Source of the DNA: Burhinus oedicnemus
Taxonomy: Eukaryota; Chordata; Aves; Charadriiformes; Burhinidae
Assembly: GCA_008921705.1 (NCBI GenBank)
Contig: VFFE01009189.1
Span: forward strand, 1,088,646 to 1,152,645
DNA: 64,000 nucleotides
Direction of reading: 5' to 3'
The stretch's first letter is position 1. Every line of letters begins with the position of its first letter. The notes below the pieces were generated by a model. The model worked only from the letters and a program-made list of their open reading frames with translations, did no database searches and was not told the DNA's origin. Of the stretch, positions 24,601 to 35,435 are shown in pieces. Made by a program: the position numbers and the translations under genes.

Positions 24601-25320
24601 GGAAGCCATGAATGTTTTCCCGGAAAACAGCAACCAGATTCACCGAAACAAGATAGAGAAGTAAGTAATGGTACCCGGAGATTAGTAACCAAAAATAAAG
24701 ATGTGACTCTGTGTGTGTATGTGTGTGTGTGTGTTGTGTTATTATTTTTTGTTATTGTATAGGTAGTGATTGATTATTATCTTTTACTAATTTAAATGAT
24801 TATTATTTTCTTAAATTTAGTTAGTAAAATACGTATTATAAAAGAAGTATATTTGAATTAAGCACGAGCTTGTCTGTTTCCCTGGCATAACCACATCCAA
24901 GCTAATCAATCAGCTTTCATAGAATATGGTAATGAAATTTGATGGGAGGTGTGTGGGCAGAAGGCATTGGATTTTTCAAGAGCTGTGAATCAATCCCTAC
25001 ATTTGAGCACCAAGCTCCTGTGGGACAAATTGCTGGAGAAAAGATAACACGTGAAATCCTAAAACAGTTTTGAATACGCTCTTGTAATGGTTATTTTAAT
25101 CAATACCTTTGATCATGTCTCTTTCATCTTATTTGTTGCAGTCAGTCTCATCGTTAAATAATTTCTCTTAGTTTTACATTTATTTTAGATTTTTTTTTAA
25201 TACCATTGCAGATCAGACCTCATTATGAGAGTTACACAACTAAGTGATAGTGGTCTGCTAAATAAATTCCTCGTTGCTCTTCTGTAAGAAATTAAATTTC
25301 TTAAATTTCTTGCTTTACAG
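21621..25320. other. Anonymous AT-rich DNA, possible intron
   Basis: No gene or transposon recognised. It contains a TG microsatellite and an imperfect inverted repeat (24782-24795 against 24811-24829). Confidence 0.5.
24711..24734. repeat. (TG)n microsatellite, interrupted
   Basis: About eleven TG units with one TATG interruption. Confidence 0.9.
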
Positions 25321-25570
25321 ATGGGATCAAGAAAAATTATTCAAATGGTCTGGCAGCTGCACATTGTTTAAATCCATATGTAACTCAAGATGCCAATCTT
25401 GAAAATGGTGGCTATTGCCATTACTGAAAATGCTAGAAAATTTGAGTGGGAAGGAAGAGGTGGAAAGCTTACACAATCCATATAGGTGTGTTTCAGCAGG
25501 GCAACAATTTGACCTGACCTTACTGTATGTTGATACAAAGCAAGAATAAAGAACTGTTTTCTGATTTACC
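25321..25570 (+). CDS. Candidate terminal exon with stop and poly(A) signal
   Basis: The block follows a good acceptor (tttcttgctttacag, ending 25320). Starting two bases in, one frame reads 34 residues (G-I-K-K-N-Y-S-N-G-L-A-A-A-H-C-L-N-P-Y, then further to G-G-Y-C-H-Y) and stops at TGA 25425-25427. About 118 bp later there is an AATAAA (25545-25550) with T-rich sequence after it, so the layout fits a short last exon with a compact 3' UTR. Its phase matches the candidate exon at 16706. I do not recognise the peptide. The support is splice signal plus geometry only. Confidence 0.28.
25545..25550 (+). terminator. Possible polyadenylation signal
   Basis: Canonical AATAAA, 118 bp after the candidate stop at 25425. 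AATAAA is frequent by chance in AT-rich DNA. Confidence 0.3.
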
Positions 25571-28500
25571 CAGATTTGTTAACCTCAAAACACATGGAGA
25601 ACTGCTGGCAAAAAAAGTACGAGATTTTAACAAGAGTCGACTTTGCCGTCGCAAGACATGAAGAGATGACAGGTTAACATCCTTCTAAATGTACATTACC
25701 ATATGCTTGAGTGGAGTTTTGTAGAGCTTTGTCTTCTTAGAGTCTTATGTTCAAATAATTCAGTTGGATGAAGTTATGCCTGCTTACATTATGTATCTGA
25801 CTGACTCATAACTGGTGCTTATATTAGCTGATTGCAGAATGAGGAAATCATGGCCTAATTTCAAGTTAAAGTCAAAGAACGTTCTGTGAGAAAATGAATG
25901 CTAGTCTCTTTTAAAAATACATTATGCCTTCTATCTCATTTGGAGTTGAATGGTCATTTTATTACCAGGATGCTTTAGCACTGTATCATTGATAACCTGT
26001 AAATATGGAATTGAAGTCTTGTGTCAACAGAGTTTCTTAGAGGGAATTTCTGATTTGATTCTTTAACAGCAAGTTTATAATTTTACCTCTTAAATCTAGA
26101 TATTTCCCCTTATAAAGACTGGTACTGGTTAAAGGCACTAGAATGCACTAATTCAAATGCCACATTGTTATTTCAATCACCAAGACCTTTTCTTTTTGTT
26201 ACCAGTTCTTCACAGACATTTCCACGATTGCACTACTACACATAGCAGACATCAGGCTCTGCTTTTCATTGAATTCAATGCTGAAAAGCCAGCTGATCTC
26301 AACAGGATGCGTTCAAGCATAATTTTTCCCAGACAAATGGAGGTATTTTGCATAGCTGAAAAGTCAGTCTCCTAGTCTCATGTTTAAGAATTTTTTAATT
26401 ACTATAGCAGTGCAAACAAAGTTTTGTATGTTAAAGTCTGTCAGTCTGTATCTATACACTTATTTCTTTAAATTGGTGTGGCACTGTTTCATTTCTGCTT
26501 CTGGCTTCAAGATTTATTGCTTTGATTTAGGTGAAAGCTGTTCTTATTGCACTATGGTGAAACCTGAAAAGCCTGTCTTTTCACATTGTGCTGCCTCATT
26601 TCAGGTTTGTCTCACATTGTTAGCTGAACTGATGCACCTCTGTGTACAAGAAAGCATCAGTTCATCAACTCTGTCTCCTTACTAAAAGCAATTTTTTTTT
26701 TTTTCCTGAGGGTCTAAACTGTAAGTGCTGTAGGTGTTCACAAGCAAAGATCTAATTTCCCTATAGTCTTATTTAGTTGTATCTAAAGGACTACAATTTT
26801 ACTATCTAGGATTCTAGAAACTCAGAACACCATCAATGCCAATTATAGGCATTAAATATGACAGCAAAACATAATAAAAAATCTTTGTTCAGGCTTCCAA
26901 GTAACTGAAGATTAAAATACCTACAATTTGTTGAAGATTCTGGTCAAAAATTGCTTTTATGAATCCAGGATTTAATGCTTGAGTCACTAAAATTGTTGCA
27001 GTTCACCTTGTTGGAACCAAAATGTCTTCACTGTTATTCACACACATTGGGACATACTATGTCCCTTCTTGCACCTGTCAAAATCTCAGAACTGTGGAAT
27101 ATGTACCATCTTTTTTAATTTTCTGCTGGTTTTGTAAGCACACATTCCCATTTCATCTGTATTAGCACGCATCCAATGGTTTCTTTCACTGCCTATCTTT
27201 ACTTGAAAACTTTAAAATACTGATGTTTTTTATTAATACTTGGAGACATAGTACATATTTTAAAACTTGCTACTCTCAAATATGACAGTGCTTCAAGACC
27301 CTGTCAAATCTTCTGAAAAAGGACTTTATTGTAGTTCAAAGTGTATTAGCTATTAAGTATAAATGCAGTGAACTGAAAAAAATAATACACTGAACAAATA
27401 TTTTCAATTAACTTACAATATCATTATGTAGAAAGGCTTAGGAAAATCCCATCCTGCTGAAAAGAATGTGTTGATATTAAATTCTTTCTGCATTTTTTTT
27501 TCCACCAGCATTATAATTCCTGTCCTGAAATGTCATTATCATTGATGCCAAGTTATTATAGTTCAGGAGTTACATTTCTATGGATCTCTCTCCATTCAGT
27601 TTTAATGTTATGAAAATTCTTGGTACTGTCATAACTTATATCAACATTACGAAGGTTCTGTGAGCTCTATAGAAATCTATTATTGAAGTGTATTTGGCAG
27701 GTGAATAATCTGAAGTTTGGATCTTGATTGGCTGAGTTGCATTTTGGTTATCAATAAATAATGCAGGTCTGAACTCAGCTGTGATCAGTATTCACTGTCT
27801 TACACATTTGTTACTTTGAATGACTTACCATGTCCAACTAAATGAAAATATGAGCAAGCCACCATGAGCCTTTCATGCACTATTTTCTCTGTAAAATATT
27901 TTGTAGATGAAGATTCGTTCCCGGCTAATCACACCCCAACAAAACCCAAAACTTGTTCATTGACTTTCATATGCTGCTTTACAAAAAAAGTAAGAAATAA
28001 ACATCAGAACGATCAGCATGATTATTATGGTGATGATGAATGACCAACAATGCTTTTGATTCCTGTAAACTTATTTTCAGAGTTATTTGAATATTTCATA
28101 CCTGCTATTTGAACACATCACTCTACTGCACAAAGATTGGTCTAAAGACACTTCAAATTCTTACTTCCCTGCAATATAGTAGGAAACACTTGAGGGGTTC
28201 TATTGGAAACCATCTGGCAGCAAATAAGTAGGAAAAATTAAAAAGCCTATTTTCAGTCCCGAGTCCCCTTTTAGTGTCTGCTGTCTGTTCATGTTGTTGT
28301 TCACCCAGCTGCCAAGTGGAACAAAATGTGCTGCTGCTATTCTGGGGTTACAAACAGCATATTTGAGAGGACAGATAACATAATTCAAGATTCTGCAGCT
28401 GAAGTTTTTTTGAAAATTTTAAGGCATATAACACTTTAACCTTGCAATAATCTCACACACTTTGGTCAAAAAAGTATTAAAAAAATGTTAGGAAATACTA

Positions 28501-29409
28501 AGTATTCCTGGTTTTGCACAGAATTATGAGCAGTTAAAAGGAAAAGTAATTTGAAGGTTGAAAAGACAAGCTTTGATGAGGCAGTCCAAAAAGCAAGACC
28601 TAGATAACCCACTATAGCTTTACTAAGGATTTAAAGGAATAATAAGGTTTGCAACAGAATTGGCATCAGTTTGTTTTACCAGACATCAAACTTACTCTAT
28701 AAGAAAATTTAGGAAAAGTGTGTTTTAGGAAAAGAGGTGTCCCAGAAGCACCCAGCTTACACTGTTTTAGAATACTGCAAGTCTTGATATATGTAGTCAT
28801 CTTTTAGATAGTACTTGCATTTGAGCTACACATTTATTTAGGAGCTAAACTTATCTTCCCNNNNNNNNNNNNNNNNNNNNCCCCCAGTTCTTTACTAATC
28901 ATCCCAGGAAATATCAAACTTCAGGAAAACTCAATCTTTCTGTTTACCTTGTAAAATTCTCCATGAGGAAAAGCAAATGAGTGTGGATCTTGCTGAACAT
29001 TCCTGAACACTAGGCAAATGATTTAGTCAAAGATGCCCCCAGGATCACTGGTATCAGTACTATGTCCATGTTAGTAAACAAAGTAGGCTGGGACCACTCT
29101 GAAGGCAAGTGGCACATCATAGCACTAGTCCACATGATTAAAATCTCTCCTCTCCTCCGAGTAAGATGGTCTTGTCCTTACTGCCCATCAGGAGGAAACC
29201 TTGGCCAGTGCTATTCAGAGTGGTGCCTTGGCTTTGTCTGTACGGTGCTAGGCGGCCTGGGCCAAAACCATACCAACATGTTAATACAACAGTGTAGCTA
29301 ATCACAGTGCAAACCTTTGTCTGATTTAGTTTTTAAACATAAGTATAGGCTGTGAGTCCACCTTAATCCAAGATACTGCAGCCAGCATCCTGAAGAAATG
29401 GGAGAGCTC
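25571..29409. other. Anonymous AT-rich DNA
   Basis: No gene or repeat recognised apart from the assembly gap at 28861. Confidence 0.55.
28861..28880. other. Assembly gap (20 N)
   Basis: Twenty consecutive N. The flanks (CTTCCC before, CCCCCAG after) suggest a C-rich or hard-to-read stretch, and the true gap length is unknown. Confidence 0.99.
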
Positions 29410-29895
29410 ACAAAAGGGAGAAAGACATTGAGGTGCATGTCCAAAGAAGAGCAACAAAACTGCTGAAGGGTCTAGAGAACAAGGTCTTATGAGGAGCGGC
29501 TGAGAGAACTGGGGTTGTTTAGTCTGGAGAAAAGGAGGCTCAGGGGAGACGTTATCGCTTTCTACAGCTACCTGAAAAGAGATTGTAGAGAAGTGGGGGT
29601 CAATCTCTTCTCCCAAGCGACAAGAAATAGGACAAGAGGAAATGGCCTCAAGTTGCACCAGGGGAGGTTTAGATCGGATATTAGGAAAAATTTCTTCACA
29701 GAAAGGGTTGTCAAGCATTGGAAGAGGCTGTCCAGGGAAGTGGCTGAGTCAACATCCCTGGAGGTACTTGAAAGACGTGTAGATGTGGCACTTAGGGACA
29801 TGGTTTAGTGGTAGACTTGGCAGTATTGGGTTTGTGGTTGGTCTCGATGATCTTAATGGCCTTTTCCAACCTAAACAATTCTATGATTCTATGAT
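29410..29895 (+). mobile_element. CR1 LINE, 3' fragment
   Basis: A 0.49 kb CR1 tail encoding the region from K-D-I-E-V through V-Q-R-R-A-T-K-L to an ORF2 end of L-R-D-M-V then stop (29808). It is followed by a 3' UTR with GGCAGTATTGGG and a double ATTCTATG tail. It has the same 3'-end type as 6252 and 21234. It is 5'-truncated. Confidence 0.95.
29440..29808 (+). pseudogene. CR1 ORF2 C-terminal remnant
   Basis: From the V-Q-R-R-A-T-K-L block through the [11 protein letters not shown] block to the natural stop at 29808. The frame is intact from 29515 onward but shifted upstream of about 29480. It holds no catalytic motif. Confidence 0.88.
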
Positions 29896-30237
29896 ACAAC
29901 ATCTGACATGAAGCCTGCTCAGATCTGTAAGTCTTGTCTGAACTAGCTAAACTACTTCTAGGCTCAAATGCTATTCCTGTACAAGTCAAGTAAACAGGGC
30001 TGGGGAACACTCCCAAGTATAGGAAATTGATCATCCAGCCTGTTAAATTGTTAGCATGGTCCCTTGCAGGATTTTTTTTGATCTAGAACATACTCTTCCA
30101 CAGAATCACACACAGTGCAGAGACTAGCATGGGTAAGGGACCGTCCTCAACAGGTGGGAGGTTAAGAGGAGTTTAATGCTGTGGGTACAGGGTGTTCTGC
30201 TCCAATTGACCTCAACAGTCAACAGTAAACCTGCTGT
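29896..30237. other. Short anonymous stretch
   Basis: Nothing recognised between the CR1 tail and the LTR. Confidence 0.55.
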
Positions 30238-30946
30238 TGTGGTTTGGGCCAGATTGGCCCAATCAGACGGAATGACAGATGCTCTCACTCTCCTGCTCTG
30301 CTTCAAAGGGAGGCAGGAGAGAGAAAGAAAAAGAGAGACTTAAGAGTTTAGAAGGAACTAAACTACTTTAATAAAATATTAATAATAAAGTAATAAAAAG
30401 AAAGTAATGAAATGTATACAAAATCGTATCAAGCTCCCAGGATGATAATCACGTCACCAGCAGGCACTGGGGAAGTCCCAGACTGGACTCAGTGAGGGAC
30501 GGGAACTGGATTAAGGATTGGGATCAAAGGCAGGCGAACAGAGTCCTGCTCGGACACCGGCCGTTGAAGAAAGAGGCTGATCCTTTGATCCCTCAGGTCT
30601 TGTACTGAGCATGAGGCAGATGGGATGGAACACCCTGTTGGCCAGTTTTGGGTGACCTGTCCTGTCTGCTCCTCCCCACAGGTGTGACCCCTCTATGCTT
30701 TTCTGCTTCCGACCCTCCAACAGGGCAAGTAACAAAGTTGTCTGGCCTTGGTTGTTATAGCAATAAGGATAAGCAAGAGCCTCTCTGCATCCTATTCCTT
30801 GGCATCAACTATAAACATGGGTCTGATCACTCTGAGAGCGAACAGTTTCTGCACAATATTCTGGTAATTTCAGCAGTTGGAAGAGGCCTGGCTAAAAAGC
30901 AAAGTTACTGAACAAAATTGCTCCTGTTTTACCTCAAACCAGGACA
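30238..30946 (-). mobile_element. Solo LTR of an avian endogenous retrovirus (second family)
   Basis: A 709-bp block has clean retroviral-type termini. The plus strand starts TGTGGTTTGGG and ends CAAACCAGGACA. Read on the minus strand this is TGTCCTGGTTTG...CAAACCACA, and the ends are imperfect inverted repeats. No internal gag-pol region flanks it. The 5-bp flanks are gctgt (30233-30237) and actgc (30947-30951), differing by two transitions, which could be an aged target-site duplication. I recognise the ends as those of a bird LTR family but cannot name it. An ATTAAA on the minus strand near 30368-30373 could be the poly(A) signal. Confidence 0.78.
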
Positions 30947-31004
30947 ACTGCCTACAACTAACTAGTTTAGATAGGACCAGATTGGCCTTAGAAATAATGA
31001 CCCA

Positions 31005-31140
31005 TAGAATCTTAGAATAATTTAAACTGTAAAGGACTTCTGTAGATCATCTAATCCAATTTTGCTCAGAGCAGATCCAGGTTCCCTTGGGACTTGTTTA
31101 GTCAAGTTTTTGATATCTCTGGAGATGGAAATACACCTAT
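31005..31140 (-). mobile_element. CR1 LINE, short degenerate 3' tail
   Basis: The minus-strand tail reads like an ATTCTAAGATTCTATG end preceded by a 3' UTR resembling AGATGATCTACAGAAGTCC and a GGGAACCTGGATCTGCTC block. It is diverged and about 135 bp long. Confidence 0.75.
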
Positions 31141-32357
31141 ACTGCTAAATAAAAGAGGGCTGGTGACTGAATTGGAATATTAGACCCCCATCACCTAGAT
31201 GATTGAACTGCTAGCTCACTCTCTGTATTTAGATGATCCAGCTTTTTTTGATTCAGGACAAATGCTCTACTTATTATTGGCACAAGCTAAGTGACCACTT
31301 GTCATTGCAGCTATCAGTCCCCAGATGTCTTTCTTTAGCAGTGTAGACATACTCAATACAGCCACGTTTGACCAGCATGTTGCCCAACCTAGTCACGTCT
31401 TCCAGAGTTGAGTTACATAGAGCCCACTGTGGTGTTTCTGCATCTGTGGCATTGAGAAACTGTAACCTTAATAAATCACCAGTGAATTAGCAATGGAGCT
31501 GATTGTGCTTATTTATTCATTGCAGTTTAATATAATAAAGACATTATACAAGGCTCTAGGTGGTCTTATATTTAGTTATATATTAAATGTGACTAAATTA
31601 TATCTCATCAGTATTTAAATCAGTTCCCAAAGCAGGCAAACACCTACTCCCTCTGTGTACCTCCTGAATACATTCAGCTTTCTCCAGAGTACAAATGTAG
31701 CTGTCGCAGAGTGAACTGTGAATAAAATTTGAGCATCTAGGAAATGCTGCAGGCAACATTCAGCTGAGTGCCTACTTTTCCTTTATAACAAGTGGGAAAC
31801 AACTTGAGTGTTCATGCCACACACATCAGGGGCAGGAAGAGTGCCATAGTCTCTCAAGCGGATTGGTCCCAAACCATGTAAGGTTTTGTAGGCCATAATT
31901 AGTACCTTAAATTTCAGTAGATCATTTATGGTATCAGATTTCCATAGATACTCCTCTGTGTAAGAATCTTCAATTTCTGAATAATTTCAGTGTCTCTCAT
32001 GCAGAGGATATCGTGCAACCCTGTTATGAAATGACCAAAGCAGGGCTAACAAAGGAATGATGAGTCTCTGAAATGAAAAGTAAGGAGATAAAAACTACAC
32101 AAAAGAAAAGGGTTTTATGGAAATTAAACTTGTAAGGGATAGATGACATTTTAATGAGATCTCAGGTTTGGCTGTGGCTGAGTTATCTGTCATTTGACTT
32201 TGTCCTCTACACAATTCCAGTTTCAAAATGGAAGCATCAGACTATGTGATAGTATATTTGCTTAAATATTAAATCACTTAGAGCTTTACATAGTGTGTAA
32301 ATTTGATATTTTAATTGCCTTATATTGTTTATAGCTGCTTCTGTCTTCAGCTACCTT
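31141..32357. other. Anonymous AT-rich DNA
   Basis: No gene recognised. The stretch near 31840-31915 has an old-repeat look (GGTCCCAAACCATGTAAGG) but I could not assign it. Confidence 0.5.
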
Positions 32358-32653
32358 ATGAGAACTGGACTTTTCTCATGTGTGTACGGTGAGAGGACAA
32401 GACGGAGTAGGCAAAAGTTGCAAAGAGGAAAGTTTCAAGAAGATATTAGAAGAAATTTTCTCACAATGAAAGTAGTCAAATACCGGAACAACTTGCTCAG
32501 AGAAGCTATGAACTTTCTTAGAGATATTCAAAACTCAATTGAACATGCTCCTGAGGCACCTGACCTCATATGGCCCTGCTTTGGGAAGAGGGAAAGATCA
32601 AGTGGCATCTAGAGGTCCATTCTAACCTAAATTAGTCTATGATTCTGTGATTT
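32358..32653 (+). mobile_element. CR1 LINE, ancient degenerate 3' tail
   Basis: The ORF2 end is readable in one frame (G-E-R-T-R-R-S-R-Q-K-L-Q-R-G-K-F, then R-R-N-F-L-T-M-K-V-V-K). It is followed by a 3' UTR with a CATCTAGAGGTCC block and a TATGATTCTGTGATT tail. It is strongly diverged, so older than the neighbouring copies. Confidence 0.82.
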
Positions 32654-33080
32654 ATTTTTTTTTATTTTTTATGTGATGTGGTTTATTATTTATATGATAT
32701 ATGCAGAAATTAATTATAAGTGGAAAATCAAAATAAATCAGTAGAAGAATATTATGAACCACCAAAAAATACATATTTGTTTATTGTAAAACTTTCCCAT
32801 GACTTCAAAATATGGTGGAGCCACAGCTAGCCATGGGCACAGGACTATGTTAGATTGACTGGATCATTTGGCAAGATGGGATCATGAATGATACGAAATG
32901 ACATAAATCTAGAAGTAAAGAATGTAAGTCTCACAGATAAAAGGACCCGTCATAGCTACATATGTGGTAAATAATAAGGTAGTAACGAAATGCCAGGAAA
33001 ATGATTCTCAGATACGCAAGCAGTGAATTACTAAATGTGAGCAGAACCACAGAGATGTCATTATTAATGAGATGTCAATG
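32654..33080. other. Anonymous AT-rich DNA
   Basis: T-rich at its start (possibly the decayed tail of the preceding CR1), otherwise nothing recognised. Confidence 0.55.
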
Positions 33081-33538
33081 GAATCACAGAATCACGGAAT
33101 CACAGGGGTTGGAAAGGACCTCTGGAGATCATCTAGTCCAACTCCCCTGCCAGAGCAGGGTCACCTGCAGCAGGTGGCACAGGACGGTGTCCAGGAGGGT
33201 TTGGAATGTCTCCAGAGTCGGAGACTCCACCACCTCTCTGGGCAGCCTCTTCCAGTGCTCTGCCACCCTCAAAGGAAAGAAGTTCCTCCTCATGTTTAGA
33301 TGGAACTTCCTACGGTCAAGTTTGTGCCCATTACTGGGCACAGTGTCCCATCACTGGGCACCACTGAGAAAAGACTAGTGCCATCCTCCCGACACCCTCC
33401 CTTTAAGTATTTGTAAACATTGATGAGATCCCCTCTGAGTCTTCTCTTCTCCAGACTAAAAAGACCCAAGTCCCTCAGCTTTTCCTCATAAAAAAGATGT
33501 TCCAGTCCCCTAATCTTCTTTGTAGCCCTCTGCTGTAC
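33081..33538 (-). mobile_element. CR1 LINE, 3' fragment
   Basis: The minus strand carries the ORF2 C-terminus and 3' UTR ending in GATTCCGTGATTCTGTGATT. It is the same 3'-end type as 46160 and 19680 (GGTTGGAAAGGACCTCTGGAG on the plus strand). A local duplication of CACTGGGCAC near 33335-33360 disrupts the reading frame. It is 5'-truncated in the block encoding V-Q-Q-R-A-T-K. Confidence 0.95.
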
Positions 33539-34089
33539 TTTTTAAGTAGGACTTCAACAAACCATAGAGAACTCCAAAAAGAATAATAAGAACAATAAAA
33601 CTGAAATTTTCAATCTAAGCAATACACTTTTGTGAGAAATGTGAAAAAGAAAGCTTTGTAATATTTTTCCTCCAAATAATTCCTTTAATCAATTTTGTAT
33701 CTGAAAATGATTGTGCCTTAAAGAACAACATGGTGGGATGTTTTATGCTATGGTCTATCATACTGCAATTATCTGACTTTGTACAGTATAAAGCTAAAGA
33801 AATTCCCGTCCTTATACACTTTTCTGCAAAGGAATAAGGGCTGATCATATACATGAAAATCTACCAAATTGCAGCAAAGACTTTTCTTTCATTTATATGA
33901 CTCCACTGCCAACTTCTTGATCTTGTCTTATATCAGTGCTCTGTGCTTAGGCAAAGTTCTTGACATTCTAAAATATGCAATCAATTTGAGCAAAAGAAAA
34001 CAAAGCAAACATTTCTGTAAGGGAAGAAAATAATTTTGGTGTAACAATATTTTTTCTCAGTTTATACCGACTGTTACACTGGTCTCTTC
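33539..34089. other. Anonymous AT-rich DNA
   Basis: Nothing recognised. Confidence 0.55.
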
Positions 34090-34480
34090 TTATGCAGACA
34101 CTCTACTGCAGAATCTTTGAGTAAAGCATCTTTTAATGGGGGCAGCACCCATGAGAACACTAATCAGGCGGAGCACGTTTCTGTAAACACCTTCAACACT
34201 TAGCTTGCATTTGATTTTTGCTTCGATGTAGGATGGCAGAGCTCCAATGGTTTCATTAGTCAGGACTTTGAGACCTGAGCCCATATTTATTTTATTATCT
34301 CCATTTTCTCCACCTTCAGTCAGCATGTCATAAGCACTTCATAAGCACTCCTGGCTTGTGGCAATCCATGAGACGCACATGACTGTCTCTGTTAACATCC
34401 ATAAATCCAATAGCTGCCTGAACTTGAATTCATTAAACTCACACTTGCAGCTAACCCTTGAGCCTAGTACCAATCTTATT
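34090..34480 (-). pseudogene. Unassigned protein-like frame, possibly a decayed gene fragment
   Basis: On the minus strand, 34326 to 34090 encodes 78 residues with ordinary globular-protein composition. It includes the run L-P-S-Y-I-E-A-K-I-K-C-K-L-S-V-E-G-V-Y and the run R-N-V-L-R-L-I-S-V-L-M. Immediately upstream (about 34450-34330) a different frame is protein-like too (D-S-H-V-R-L-M-D-C-H-K-P-G-V-L-M), so a frameshift may separate two parts of one former coding sequence. An 11-bp direct duplication (TCATAAGCACT on the plus strand) lies at the break. I see no convincing splice sites. The protein is not recognised. It could be a processed-pseudogene piece, an unrecognised ERV segment, or chance. 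Confidence 0.3.
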
Positions 34481-34936
34481 GATGTTTAAATAACATAGTG
34501 TGTCTTTACTTTTTCCCCTGGTGCTTGCAAAAAGTTTTCTTTTCAGTCATTATGGCAGGTAAGGTGAAAGGAGTGATTCTAGAGAATCTAAAGGTACTAG
34601 AGAATAGTCCATTCCCAAATAGATTCCAACACAATGTTTTTCTTAATTTTCAATAAATCACAGGAAATTCTCAACATTGCATAAATATGCTTTAATCTCA
34701 GTTATCATTATAAAACAAAAACATATTTACTCAAATCACATTGAGATATTCTGAAATACTCTTTTAAGGCAAAACAGCCTAAAGTTAGGGCATTTTACTT
34801 GTTTTATTGCCAACCAGCACAAACCTCCCATAACTGATTTGAGTATTAAGTAAAAGAAGAGCACAAACAAGTACACAGGCCCTTGCACACATATCTGTCT
34901 TCCCTCCTGCCCATCTCAACTTTGCTGTTTTCCACC
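34481..34936. other. Anonymous DNA upstream of the decayed + frame
   Basis: Nothing recognised. No splice acceptor of note lies directly before the ATG at 34937. Confidence 0.5.
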
Positions 34937-35435
34937 ATGGGTTGCACTCTGAGGAAGCGATGGGCAGCACAGGTGTTTGAGTACGTGTGATGGTTTCTGC
35001 TGCCTGTACGTGGCAGGTTTGTTGTTGCTCTGCTTGTAATGGGTTTTGCTGCTTTATTCCTTTGTGACCTTAATGCAGTGTGGATCACCCATGGCCACAG
35101 TCCCTCGGGGGCTGTTCCTACACCTTTTGGCATGGAGTGCCCCCCTAAGAATGTGTCTCTGATCACATGTGCTCCTCCGAATAAAGTTCTGCCCCCCAAT
35201 GGTTCAGTTTCTGCCACTGTTGTTTCATTTGCTTCTCGATGAGGCCTGCATCCACCAAGAAACAGACATCTCACCTGCACGCAATATCCCTCCATTTTTG
35301 CCAGAAGATGGTGACTGTGGGTTTTGTAACAAACAGATCTGGCAAACCAACATTTGCTGGTTGCTGGTAGAAAATAGTGACGATAGCCCTCCACAATCTT
35401 CCTCAGTGTTCAAAAGGCAACAGCGGATACTGTAG
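34937..35435 (+). pseudogene. Decayed membrane/envelope-like reading frame
   Basis: An ATG at 34937 sits in a textbook Kozak context (CCACCATGG). The frame encodes a basic N-terminus (M-G-C-T-L-R-K-R), then, after an in-frame TGA at 34988-34990, a hydrophobic stretch of about 20 residues around 35015-35075. An ectodomain-like segment with two N-x-S sequons (N-V-S and N-G-S) and two cysteines follows, up to a TGA at 35240-35242 directly after CGA. An overlapping frame stays open from 35169 to 35435 and is again cysteine-containing, suggesting a frameshift. Signal anchor plus sequons suggests a glycoprotein such as a degraded endogenous retroviral envelope, but I cannot identify a family and no pol or LTR adjoins. 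The sequence is broken in at least two places and cannot make a full protein. Confidence 0.33.

Noticed and set aside
24782..24829. Imperfect inverted repeat (TTTTACTAATTTAA against TTAAATTTAGTTAGTAAAA)
   Set aside because: AT-only arms with a mismatched insertion are expected by chance in this composition. There is no terminal-repeat element around it.
31840..31920. Old-repeat-like text with AACCATGTAAGG and GGCCATAATTAGTACC
   Set aside because: I recall similar wording from ancient LINE tails, but cannot align enough sequence to assign it.
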